The notes under the pieces were generated by a model. It had not been told where the DNA came from and ran no database searches. It saw only the letters and a list, made by a program, of their open reading frames with translations. The position numbers and the translations under genes are program-made. 64,000 nucleotides of DNA. It comes from Winogradskyella arenosi (GTDB lineage: Bacteria; Bacteroidota; Bacteroidia; Flavobacteriales; Flavobacteriaceae). The DNA is taken from positions 1-64,000 of the forward strand of contig NZ_QPJO01000002.1 of NCBI RefSeq assembly GCF_003337305.1. Direction: 5' to 3'. Below, piece after piece: positions 1-7,512 of the stretch (positions are counted from its first letter, which is position 1; each line of letters opens with the position of its first letter).

Positions 1-1
1 A

Positions 2-151
2 GATATTTATGAACGAATTGTAGCAAAAGGGAAGAGTAAAAAACTGGCTTTAATAGCTGTGTGTAATAAGCTTCTAAAACAGGCTTTTGCTATCGTAAAA
101 TCTGGTTTAATATATGACGATTCATATAGAAGTATTTTAGTGAAAAGTTAA
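2..151 (+). CDS. C-terminal end of an IS110-family transposase (5' part outside window)
   Basis: An open frame enters from the left edge and stops at 149-151. Its 49 residues contain AKGKSKKLALIAVCNKLL followed by a short YDDSY tail, which resembles the conserved C-terminus of IS110/IS1111 transposases (DEDD-type recombinases). Only the end of the gene is present, so catalytic residues cannot be checked. It stops 34 bp before the attC-like boundary at 185-191, so the insertion sequence probably sits inside the attC-like hairpin of the first cassette. Known members of the IS1111-attC group target such sites. Family assignment is from recognition of the tail only. Confidence 0.75.
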   Translation, partial: DIYERIVAKGKSKKLALIAVCNKLLKQAFAIVKSGLIYDDSYRSILVKS

Positions 152-191
152 TGCATTTTTACTTGCTTTTTACCACAGTACTTTGTTGGGC

Positions 192-1445
192 TTAGTTTTT
201 TAATTTGTTAATTAGTCTATCTTCATATTTATCATAATCTTGACTACAATAAAAAGGTAATTCATTATAATTGTCAGAGTTCAAAACTGAATAATATCCA
301 CAATCAACTCCAAAAGTGTTTTTAATTTTTTCTGCCAATTTTTTGGTCATATCTTCTCTTTGAGACAGACTTCTGGAGTCAGAAAACTCATAAGGAAAAC
401 AAAGATATTTTCCTTCTTTATTTAATTCCACTCTTTCATTATTAATCAATGCTCTTGCCAAATCACTAAGACTATCGTAAATCCATAGCCAACAACCTCC
501 AAGTTCCCCTTGTTCAGGTTTTTGGTAATTATTTTCGACTTCTTTTACTAATGAAGTAAACTGTTTATATATTTTATCATCTCGTTTTTTATTTGGCGTT
601 ATATATATTGATAAATCAATTGTACTTTTAATTATCTCTTTTTCTTCTTGACTAGGCTCTAAAATTGATTTTATTTTTTCGATTTGTTCGGTGTAAAAAA
701 TAAATCTAAATGGAGAATAGTTATTTCTATCAAATATTGCTAGAATATCACACAAAATTAATTCAGCTTCCGATTTTGTTTTTACGATTACTCCAATATC
801 TGAAATTCCTTGTTCTAGTATTTCTAATCCAGGAAAATCCTCAACTTCAGAAACGATTCCAAATTCCTCCAATTCTTTTTCAAACTCAACGATACTTTCA
901 TTGTATGGATACCTCCACTCTCTTTCGTGTGTCCAATCAATTTTTCTTGTGGACGATGGATTATATGTTACATATCTGTATTGTTCAAGCATTGGTAAAA
1001 CACTTTGGTCAATTATCCTTTCGTTTTTTTTAGTGTTTTTAACATTTAAGTCATTGGAACTTAACCCATAAATCACAGGTCTTGCTCCAAGTTTAAATAA
1101 TTCTGATTTTAAAAAAGATAAACCATAAGAACTAATTGCTTGACCTAGTTTTTCTCTTTTGTAAGATGTTTCAAGAAAAGCTGCTAATGGCATTTCAGTA
1201 AAACAAATTGCTGGTCTATTTCCATAAATAGTCCGATAATTATTTCTTATAGACCAAGTTGCAAAAATTTTATTATGACGAATTGCAGCTCGTAGTAGAA
1301 AGAAAGGGTTATATATATTTTCTTCAGCTAAATGGTCAAATCCCCAATTTTCAGGAAAAGTAACATAATCTTTACTTTCTGTATCTACTTCTCTAAAAAA
1401 GTGAATTAATCTATCAGATAAGTCATATCTATTGGTATTTTTCAT
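192..1445 (-). CDS. Uncharacterised cassette protein with CFTE and HEREWR motifs (DUF2971/AbiGi-like)
   Basis: A 417-residue soluble protein with no signal peptide or membrane segment. Residues around 80-90 read ICFTEMPL and residues near 180 read HEREWR. The pair CFTE...EREWR is a hallmark of the loosely defined DUF2971/AbiGi group, some members of which sit in abortive-infection loci. The C-terminal 130 residues match nothing I recognise. The gene is a single-gene cassette: the stop codon lies within the word TTGGGCTTA (186-194), whose reverse complement is at 1471-1479 just upstream of the start. Position next to Gabija-like genes favours a defence role, but that is inference. Confidence 0.55.
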   Translation of the reverse strand: MKNTNRYDLSDRLIHFFREVDTESKDYVTFPENWGFDHLAEENIYNPFFLLRAAIRHNKIFATWSIRNNYRTIYGNRPAICFTEMPLAAFLETSYKREKLGQAISSYGLSFLKSELFKLGARPVIYGLSSNDLNVKNTKKNERIIDQSVLPMLEQYRYVTYNPSSTRKIDWTHEREWRYPYNESIVEFEKELEEFGIVSEVEDFPGLEILEQGISDIGVIVKTKSEAELILCDILAIFDRNNYSPFRFIFYTEQIEKIKSILEPSQEEKEIIKSTIDLSIYITPNKKRDDKIYKQFTSLVKEVENNYQKPEQGELGGCWLWIYDSLSDLARALINNERVELNKEGKYLCFPYEFSDSRSLSQREDMTKKLAEKIKNTFGVDCGYYSVLNSDNYNELPFYCSQDYDKYEDRLINKLKN

Positions 1446-1473
1446 TAGCTTGAAACTTGGTTTTTTAAATTAA

Positions 1474-1666
1474 GCCCAACGGTTAGTATATGAAAAGTAG
1501 GGCAGTTAATAAGCACTTACTTTCGGGTTTAAGACTTAGCTAAATATAAATATTTTGCTTTTATTTTTCGTTTAAATGCCAAATTTTATATTTAGCGGAC
1601 TTTGTAAATAAACACAGAACTTTGGAGTTAACACAAAAGCCCTATTTTTTATATACATTGTTAGGT
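1474..1666 (-). repeat. attC-like site following the gajA-gajB cassette (193 bp)
   Basis: Read on the minus strand it begins ACCTAAC (1660-1666, an RYYYAAC box) and ends GTTGGGC (1474-1480, a GTTRRRY box), the core sites of integron attC. Inside are nested inverted repeats: GTAGGGC pairs with a near-perfect copy about 150 bp away, and a perfect 12-bp arm (GCTAAATATAAA) pairs with TTTATATTTAGC. It lies 13 bp past the 3' end of the helicase gene. Confidence 0.65.
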
Positions 1667-1678
1667 TTTTGTGCTTTT

Positions 1679-3478
1679 TTATTGTGTTTCTACGTTTACA
1701 ACACCAAACCATTCAGTTATTTTATTCATTGCTGATTCTCCCATTTGAGAAAGAGCTAAAACGACTAAATTCTCTTTAGCTCTTGAACAAGAAACATAAA
1801 ATAAATTTTTTGTTCTTAATTCTCTATCTGAGTTTGTTTCACTACCATCAAAAAAGTATTGAAAATTATATTTTTGAGGCCAACTGGCATCATCAATTAC
1901 AACTAAAACATTTCTATATTCTTCTCCTTTTGTTCCGTGTTTTGTTGAATATGAAGTTTGTTCTTGAATATGTTTAAAAGCACAAATTATCTCATTATAA
2001 TTAATATGCATTAATGATTCGTAGAATGCTTTATTTTTAGTTGCTCTCTTCTTTTCCTCATCATCTGTAATACTTTCTATATCTATTTTTATTTTTTCTA
2101 GAAACCGTTGTAAGTTCCTAGAAAATAACGATAATTGGTTTGTTTGGCAAAAATCAAAAACATCTTGAACTGTTCCAGTCGTTCTTAATTTAGTTAACTC
2201 CTCTAATTTATTTTCTATTTCTTTTTTATCAGAATGTTTAGTTAGAGAACTAAAAATACCCTGTTGTTTTAAGTACTTTATAACTCTGTTATAGTTTTTC
2301 TGTTCCCAAAATGAAGCTAAATGTTCTATTCCCGTTTCTCGTTCTTTAGAAGTTTTTTTATCTTTAGAACCAAAGAAGTATGAAGCAAAATGATTTTCTC
2401 TATTTAATAATTCTGCTTTAGGGTCATAAAACCTTTTAGAATACGTTTTGTATAGCTTTCCAAAACCTGCTCTTTCAGCAACTTTACTATTTGCTATTAT
2501 TAAAATTTTATCATCCCCAAACTCTGAAAAATCCCAACCATTTTTTTCTAAACTTGAAACGACTTTGTCATAGTCTGTATTTTTTTTAGGTGCAATTCTT
2601 TCGTAATAAGCCCTTTTACCTTCTTTTGGTTGTATTGGTGCATTTATACAATTAATAAACTGAACAATTCCTTCAATACTTTTTTTACTTTCAGGAATAA
2701 TCTGAGTTATATTATCTCGTATGTTATTTAAAAGATTGACCACATTTTCAGAAGAACGATAATTATCATCTTTTGTTACGAGTTCAAGTTTGTTTGAATC
2801 AATATAAGTTTGCAATGAGCCAACTCCTTCATCATAGATTTTTTGATAAGAATCTCCGTAGAAACCAACTAATAGTTTTGATTTATTTCTTTCAAGTAGA
2901 TAATTTACAATAGCATCAACAGTTTCACTAGCTGTATCTTGATACTCGTCTATAAAAATATAAGGATATTTTTGACCTAAGATTTGAGTTAAAGCAGTAT
3001 AGTTTCTAAACATCTGTAATGATAAAGTTATTACATCATCGTGATGGAGACTTCCTTGTTCAAAATCTCTATAACCACTATCGTCATATTTCACATCTGT
3101 TTTAATCCTATCTTTTAATCCAGTTTTATATTTTTCAGGTTTTTTACTATTAGCAATCATAAACTCGTTTAAAACATCTAATTCAATAATTAGTTGTTTA
3201 TTGAACCTTTTGATGCAATCCCACAAAAATTCGTGAATTGTGGAAACAATGACTAAAGGATTATTTTCAAGTCTTTCAATAATTTCATTTTTTGCAACAT
3301 TGGTATAAGTAATACAAACAATTCTTTGGTTGTTTAGTTTGATACTTTCTCCCTTAGTTTCTAAAACGTAATTTATGGTTTGAATTAGAGTATACGTTTT
3401 TCCTGAACCTGCACCAGCTTCAAGGACAAAACTTTTGTTTTCTTCTATATGTTTTTTAATTTGTTCTATAGCTACCAT
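1679..3478 (-). CDS. gajB: UvrD/Rep-type superfamily 1 helicase, GajB-like (Gabija defence)
   Basis: A 599-residue SF1 helicase. Walker A is EAGAGSGKTYT at residues 20-30, motif II DEYQD is at about 176-180, FYGDSYQKIY is at about 205, motif V HGTKGEEY is near 515, and the motif VI region FYVSCSRAKENL is near 565. The start lies 1 nt after the stop of the upstream OLD-family nuclease, so the two are translationally coupled. An OLD nuclease directly followed by a UvrD-like helicase is the layout of Gabija, in which GajA and GajB form a complex and act on phage DNA. It is somewhat longer than the roughly 500 residues of the reference GajB. A different OLD-helicase pair is possible. Confidence 0.8.
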   Translation of the reverse strand: MVAIEQIKKHIEENKSFVLEAGAGSGKTYTLIQTINYVLETKGESIKLNNQRIVCITYTNVAKNEIIERLENNPLVIVSTIHEFLWDCIKRFNKQLIIELDVLNEFMIANSKKPEKYKTGLKDRIKTDVKYDDSGYRDFEQGSLHHDDVITLSLQMFRNYTALTQILGQKYPYIFIDEYQDTASETVDAIVNYLLERNKSKLLVGFYGDSYQKIYDEGVGSLQTYIDSNKLELVTKDDNYRSSENVVNLLNNIRDNITQIIPESKKSIEGIVQFINCINAPIQPKEGKRAYYERIAPKKNTDYDKVVSSLEKNGWDFSEFGDDKILIIANSKVAERAGFGKLYKTYSKRFYDPKAELLNRENHFASYFFGSKDKKTSKERETGIEHLASFWEQKNYNRVIKYLKQQGIFSSLTKHSDKKEIENKLEELTKLRTTGTVQDVFDFCQTNQLSLFSRNLQRFLEKIKIDIESITDDEEKKRATKNKAFYESLMHINYNEIICAFKHIQEQTSYSTKHGTKGEEYRNVLVVIDDASWPQKYNFQYFFDGSETNSDRELRTKNLFYVSCSRAKENLVVLALSQMGESAMNKITEWFGVVNVETQ

Positions 3479-3479
3479 T

Positions 3480-5510
3480 CTAATCGTTTTCAGCTAACCA
3501 AATTAAACCTTCATTTATATATGCTGGAACTTTCCATTCTCCATATTCCTTTTCATTAAAAGACATAATATCGAATGTAAACTCTGTTTTTTGTTTTGAA
3601 TTAAATTTAGTTGGTATTTCTTTAGAAATATCTATTTTCTTTTTTCTTAAATAAGAAAATTCATCCTTTATTTTTTTTCTTTTATCAATAGGATGTTCGG
3701 TTAAAAAGAAATCTTTATTTGCATTTATAAAAGCATCTTCAAAACTTCTTGCGTTATAACTGTTTTCATTTGTTTGATAAGCCACACGAATGTTCTCTTG
3801 TATCTTATCTTCAACTTTACAATTTACTAAATCAGATATAGTAGTTTTATTTGGTAACCAGTTTATTAAAGTGTAATTAGTTGTGTATTCACCTTTAGAA
3901 ACAGGACATTTGCCATCTTTTTTATTACTTGAATCAATATCAGTAATTATCAAGGTTCTTACATTAATAAACTCTAACATTTCTCTAAAAGAATGAGCAT
4001 ACGCTCCGCCAACTTCAAGTATAGAAACATATTCATTACATAATGATTTAGCACTTTTTTTAATCATTTGAGGTAAAAGCATACGTTCAGTTGTTCCTTC
4101 AACTAATATGACTTTATCTGCAAAAAATAAATCAGATTTATGAAGTGTTAGATATTGCCTTAAAAATCTAAAAGTTCGTGCATCATCTTTAATTTTTAAA
4201 TTATTAAAATCTTGATTAGTTATTTTATATCCTCCAGATGCTGTTTTTAATCTATTGAAATATCTAATTCTATTAAACCCTCTTTCTGTTTCAATCCCTG
4301 ATTCTGAAAGTATATGTGAAGAATGCGTTGTAATTATAACCTGTATCTGAATATTATATTTATTTCTGGCTTCTTTTACAAGTTCCGCTACTTGACTAAT
4401 AAATACTTGTTGCATTTGCGGATGCATATGAGCTTCTGGTTCTTCAATAAGTACAACAAGAAAATTTGAAAGCTTTTCCTCTTTAGAGTTTTTAAATTTC
4501 TCAATGAAACTAGCTAATTCTAAAATCATATAAATTAGATTACTGTAACCTAGTCCGTTATAGCTCTCAGGTAAGTTTATTTCATTTTGTTTATATAAAT
4601 ATTGGATATTGTTTTTTAATACTTTTTCAGAATCAAATATAGAATCAATTTCTATAGGAGGTATTGAAACAGGTGTATTAGCTCCAAACTTCTTTAATTC
4701 AAGCATTATATTTTCTAATACTTTCTTATATCTTTCTTTTAAATCAGAAGCAACTACTTTAAGAGCATCTTCTAATTCTTCAACATCTTTATTGTCTGTT
4801 TTATCTCTATGACTATAGTAATTTGAAAAACCTAGAGATAATGCATTGTTAGAATCGCCTTTTATGTCATCTAAAACTCTCATTGCTTTTATGCTTTCAA
4901 AAAGTACTATTTTTTGAATTTTAGTTTTAAAGCTATCTTCAATTTTTCTATGATATTCAGATTCTTTATCTATTGCGTAACAAACAGTTTCGTATAAGAA
5001 GTATATATTTTTATGTAGATATTCTATTAATTCTATCGTTGTATCTTCTCTCTTATCGAATGATTGAAATATCTTTAAAGTATTTTTCGGCTCAAAAGAA
5101 ATACAAATTGTAGCATCATTTCTAGAATCTTCTAAGTCAGTTATAAATTCACTAAGTTCAACTAATGATTCATTATTTTCTTTATTGTACTGAATTTCAA
5201 AATTGACTTTAATTTTAGGGATTTCGGCTATTAGTTCTAACTCTATTTTTTCTTTATCTTCTTCTGTAATTCCGTCTTTTCTAGATTCTAAATATTTACT
5301 ATAAATAGATTTGAAAATAACATAAGAGCTTTGAGAAAAATCCTCAAAAACAAATTTGCTATCAGTAGATGTAGCTAGTTTTAGTGCTTCAAAAAAAGAA
5401 GTTTTTCCAGTGTTATTCTTTCCGACTATTAACGTCATGTTATCTTCAAGATTACAATCTATATTTTCTAATAATCTGAAATTTTGAATTTCAATTTTCT
5501 TTATTTTCAT
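3480..5510 (-). CDS. gajA: OLD-family ATP-dependent endonuclease with TOPRIM domain, GajA-like (Gabija defence)
   Basis: A 676-residue protein. The N-terminal ABC/SMC-like ATPase has Walker A GKNNTGKTS (30-38), Walker B LVVLIEEPEAHMHP (351-364) and the switch TTHSSH (394-399). A TOPRIM nuclease follows, with ILVEGTTER (468-476) supplying the conserved Glu and IITDIDSS (531-538) supplying the Asp pair. A C-terminal extension of about 120 residues resembles nothing I know and makes the protein longer than the roughly 580 residues of the reference GajA. It is first in a two-gene unit with the helicase gene. Both lie in one integron-like cassette bounded by TTAGGTTT (1661-1668) and AAACCTAA (5550-5557). 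Confidence 0.82.
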   Translation of the reverse strand: MKIKKIEIQNFRLLENIDCNLEDNMTLIVGKNNTGKTSFFEALKLATSTDSKFVFEDFSQSSYVIFKSIYSKYLESRKDGITEEDKEKIELELIAEIPKIKVNFEIQYNKENNESLVELSEFITDLEDSRNDATICISFEPKNTLKIFQSFDKREDTTIELIEYLHKNIYFLYETVCYAIDKESEYHRKIEDSFKTKIQKIVLFESIKAMRVLDDIKGDSNNALSLGFSNYYSHRDKTDNKDVEELEDALKVVASDLKERYKKVLENIMLELKKFGANTPVSIPPIEIDSIFDSEKVLKNNIQYLYKQNEINLPESYNGLGYSNLIYMILELASFIEKFKNSKEEKLSNFLVVLIEEPEAHMHPQMQQVFISQVAELVKEARNKYNIQIQVIITTHSSHILSESGIETERGFNRIRYFNRLKTASGGYKITNQDFNNLKIKDDARTFRFLRQYLTLHKSDLFFADKVILVEGTTERMLLPQMIKKSAKSLCNEYVSILEVGGAYAHSFREMLEFINVRTLIITDIDSSNKKDGKCPVSKGEYTTNYTLINWLPNKTTISDLVNCKVEDKIQENIRVAYQTNENSYNARSFEDAFINANKDFFLTEHPIDKRKKIKDEFSYLRKKKIDISKEIPTKFNSKQKTEFTFDIMSFNEKEYGEWKVPAYINEGLIWLAEND

Positions 5511-5551
5511 TTAGCTGATTTTATTGGAGGAGATTGGTTTTTTCGCATGAA

Positions 5552-5683
5552 ACCTAACGGTTTTGTGTATGATTTCGTTGCGTGTTTGAGCAACTAAATT
5601 AGCAAATACAAACCGAATAGAAAATCCGCGAGGATTTTCGTAAGTAGGCAAGTATTAGCAATGAATTATACACGTTGTTGCCA
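5552..5683 (-). repeat. attC-like site following the 5688-6599 cassette (132 bp)
   Basis: On the minus strand it runs from TGGCAAC (5677-5683) to GTTAGGT (5552-5558). The outer arms GTGTAT/ATACAC pair near the ends. Internal perfect hairpins are GTTGC/GCAAC (5577-5594) and GAAAATCC/GGATTTTC (5620-5639, loop GCGA). It starts 5 bp beyond the stop of the upstream gene. It is clearly homologous to the copy at 10973-11107. Confidence 0.75.
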
Positions 5684-5687
5684 GTAG

Positions 5688-6059
5688 TTATTTATTCACT
5701 TTTCTTCCATAAACTGATATTTTAATCGGAAAAATTTGAAGTTCAATTCCTTCTCCAAGGCTAAATGAAAATGTTTTAGTTTTCTTTAGTATGCCTTTTG
5801 AAGTATATGAATTTCCAGTCAAATTATTATATGCTTGTACACCATTGGAATGAAAGGCGCTACCAGTCAAATTGTTATAAGCCTGAACTCCATTAGAATG
5901 AAAGGCACTTCCAGTCAAATTATTATAGGCTTGAACTCCATTAGAATGGAAAGCACTACCAGTTAAATTATTGTAAGCTTGAACTCCGTTTGGATGAAAA
6001 GCACAACCTGTTAAATCATTCCATTTATATACTCCATTTGGGTGTTTTAAACTAGCCAT
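5688..6059 (-). CDS. Small protein made of five 16-residue repeats
   Basis: A 123-residue protein. Residues 6-85 are five copies of a 16-residue unit with consensus HSNGVQAYNNLTGSAF; the first unit reads HPNGVYKWNDLTGCAF. The remaining 38 residues are lysine-rich and then beta-like. There is no signal peptide, Cys pair or catalytic motif. The near identity of units 2-5, also at DNA level, indicates recent duplication. It lies 15 bp after the gene at 6075-6599 on the same strand and shares its cassette, so the two are probably co-expressed. Function unknown. A small repeat-built binding protein is the most that can be suggested. Confidence 0.6.
   Translation of the reverse strand: MASLKHPNGVYKWNDLTGCAFHPNGVQAYNNLTGSAFHSNGVQAYNNLTGSAFHSNGVQAYNNLTGSAFHSNGVQAYNNLTGNSYTSKGILKKTKTFSFSLGEGIELQIFPIKISVYGRKVNK
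5805..6044. repeat. Five tandem 48-bp coding repeats
   Basis: The 48-bp units encode the 16-residue repeats of the gene at 5688-6059. Units differ by a few mostly synonymous changes, consistent with slippage or unequal recombination followed by light divergence. The period is exactly in frame. Confidence 0.85.
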
Positions 6060-6074
6060 ATTCTATACTTGAAT

Positions 6075-6599
6075 TTAGTTATTATGTAAAAACCATTCGT
6101 AAAGTAATGGTTTCATTGATTTTTCTTCTATAGTTTCTTGTTCATAATTTAAGACAAAATCTCTTGGAATTTCAATTCCATAATATGTGTGTGGTAAACT
6201 ATCATTCTCTTCGTTAAATGGGTCTTCAGCATCCTCAATTCTGGCTAGGTCAATTATGTTTCCATCTACAGTATTAAAACTATGCGTAATAATCGGGTAA
6301 GGGAATGTATTACGAGATACAAAGCCTGTATAATATGTAAAATTACAATCTGCAATTGTTGAAGCTTTTGCCGAATAGTGACATTGATAGTGAATATGTT
6401 CATATCCAAGGTCAGTAATTCCATTTAACATTTCATTACTTGGAACTACATCATTATAAGATTCTATTGTATTGATTTCTTGCAAATTATCTCTAACCCA
6501 TTGATTAAAAACATCCTTTTCAAGTCCATAGATTTCATTGTAAAAAATTCCGCCTTCGTCAAGGCATAATTCGTAAAAATCTATTTCGTTCAAATTCAT
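6075..6599 (-). CDS. Uncharacterised acidic cassette protein
   Basis: A 174-residue acidic soluble protein. No family, signal peptide or membrane segment is recognised. The middle contains several His and Cys residues (IHYQCHYSAK near 90). It starts 42 nt inside the cassette boundary TACTGGCAA (6641-6649), whose partner TTGCCAGTA (5678-5686) lies past the next gene. It is therefore the first gene of a two-gene cassette with the repeat protein at 5688-6059. Cassettes commonly carry toxin-antitoxin or immunity pairs, but nothing in the sequence shows this here. Confidence 0.6.
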   Translation of the reverse strand: MNLNEIDFYELCLDEGGIFYNEIYGLEKDVFNQWVRDNLQEINTIESYNDVVPSNEMLNGITDLGYEHIHYQCHYSAKASTIADCNFTYYTGFVSRNTFPYPIITHSFNTVDGNIIDLARIEDAEDPFNEENDSLPHTYYGIEIPRDFVLNYEQETIEEKSMKPLLYEWFLHNN

Positions 6600-6650
6600 T
6601 TATTTTCGGTTTTTGATAGACTATGCAGGTTTTCTTTAATTACTGGCAAC

Positions 6651-6735
6651 AAAAGGATATAACCTATTGTCTATAATTTATTTATAAATGTAATGTTTTT
6701 ATTTAAATAATCCTTTGGATTTTTGTTTGTCGAAA
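6651..6735 (-). repeat. Type-B sequence, copy 1 (possible attI-like leader of the 0.2-6.6 kb array)
   Basis: This stretch of about 85 bp directly abuts the upstream boundary of the first cassette. It aligns at roughly 80% by eye with 12010-12095 and more loosely with 16735-16818. Shared landmarks are GGATATAACCTAT near the junction, TTTATAAATGTAATG in the middle and GGATTTTTGTTT at the far end. On the minus strand it precedes the cassette genes, so it could hold an insertion site, a promoter or both. Confidence 0.5.
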
Positions 6736-7083
6736 TGTGTAAAGTTAGTAACAGAATTTTTCTGTATTCAACATAGTTTAATTGTTACATCAAGCGACTT
6801 CTAGTTGTTGGCTCATTTTAATTTCAAATCATTTAAAAATATGTAGTAATGATTTCGTTCTAAGATACGTGTATGGTAAAAATCATTACACCTCCATAAG
6901 TTGAATTAAGCATTGTTTTAAAATATATTCTAAATATTGAGTCTTGAAAACCATAAAGCAAGGTTTTAGAGTTCATTTTAAGCTTAAATAAAATAATATA
7001 ATACAGATTTTTAAAAAGTATTAAAAATGTAAGAATGTATTACAATTAATGTATATTTGAGAGTATAATTAAATATAAATCAG
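6736..7083. other. Stretch without a recognisable gene
   Basis: No frame here has a plausible start, length and composition on either strand. The sequence is very AT-rich. It separates the type-B sequence from the attP-like module. Confidence 0.5.
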
Positions 7084-7108
7084 AGTACACAATACAGTAC
7101 ACGATTTT

Positions 7109-7196
7109 ATAGCGGAAAGGCTACAGGGGTTATTTTTGAAAAAAAATATCAAACTCATAACCCGAAGGTCACTGGTTCGAGTCCAGTTCCCGCTAC
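7109..7196 (+). pseudogene. tRNA-Met-like remnant (3' half intact, 5' half not foldable)
   Basis: The 3' part carries CTCATAACCC with a CAT anticodon at 7156-7158, a perfect T arm (ACTGG-TTCGAGT-CCAGT, 7171-7187) and an acceptor strand TTCCCGCTA. The 5' side begins TAGCGGAA, matching the acceptor partner except for one missing G. There is no normal D arm, and an A/T-rich insert sits where the anticodon 5' stem should be. It is not a functional tRNA as written. It is best read as the attachment-site copy of a tRNA-Met gene. Confidence 0.55.
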
Positions 7197-7217
7197 AAGG
7201 CGAAAGCCATTAAAATC

Positions 7218-7247
7218 AACGGATTGTGTCTCACAATCCGTTTTTTT
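7218..7247 (+). terminator. Rho-independent terminator behind the tRNA remnant
   Basis: A perfect 11-bp stem AACGGATTGTG/CACAATCCGTT with loop TCT is followed by a run of seven T. It is probably the terminator of the original tRNA gene. Confidence 0.75.
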
Positions 7248-7304
7248 ATGTCTTCGTTTTCCGTATTTTTGCGTGCAGTACACGATACAGTACACGATTA
7301 CCCG

Positions 7305-7512
7305 ATGAAATTAACCTACACAGAACCTAAAATATACACAGGTGGTGTTGACGTCTCTAAATGGTCTTCACTAAAAAAAGTCTGAACAAAAAGCAGCGCT
7401 TTCTAAAGCTTGGTAGGTGTAGTATTCGTATCGTGATCCCAAAACTCAAAAATTAAAAAGACAAGCTTTTGAAAAAGCGATGGTGATTAAAGTACAAACT
7501 TTAAAAGATTAA
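7305..7512 (+). pseudogene. Remnant of a phage-type tyrosine integrase (N-terminus only, with stops)
   Basis: The ATG at 7305 opens MKLTYTEPKIYTGG...KWSSLKK, the typical N-terminus of flavobacterial SAM-like/tyrosine integrases. A stop follows after 26 codons. A shifted frame continues EQKAALSKAW, then after two stops YSYRDPKTQKLKRQ, again integrase-like, before a final stop at 7510-7512. The catalytic domain is absent. It sits directly beside the attP-like module, as integrase genes do in integrative elements. The element is therefore dead or reduced to its attachment end. Confidence 0.75.

Larger units (their letters stand above)
7084..7298. other. attP-like module: paired arm repeats on both sides of a tRNA-like core
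   Basis: The decamer AGTACACGAT, or a one-base variant, occurs twice on the left (7084-7093 and 7096-7105) and twice on the right (7277-7286 and 7289-7298), with 12-bp periodicity on both sides. Between them lie a tRNA 3' end and a terminator. A degenerate integrase gene starts 6 bp to the right. Arm-type repeats on both sides of a tRNA-derived core are the layout of a phage attP. By contrast attL or attR would normally carry arms on one side only. Confidence 0.5.

Noticed and set aside
5620..5639. Hairpin as terminator of the gene at 5688-6059
   Set aside because: It is an internal stem of the attC-like repeat, recurs at 11042-11062, and lacks a T run.
5805..6044. Regular 48-bp repeats could suggest a CRISPR array
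   Set aside because: The units are contiguous without spacers, in frame, and encode a repeated peptide.
192..6599. Pair at 5688-6599 as a toxin-antitoxin system
   Set aside because: Two genes in one cassette fit the idea, but neither protein shows a toxin or antitoxin motif.
7109..7196. tRNA-Met gene
   Set aside because: Only the 3' half folds. The D arm is missing and an AT-rich insert disrupts the anticodon stem.
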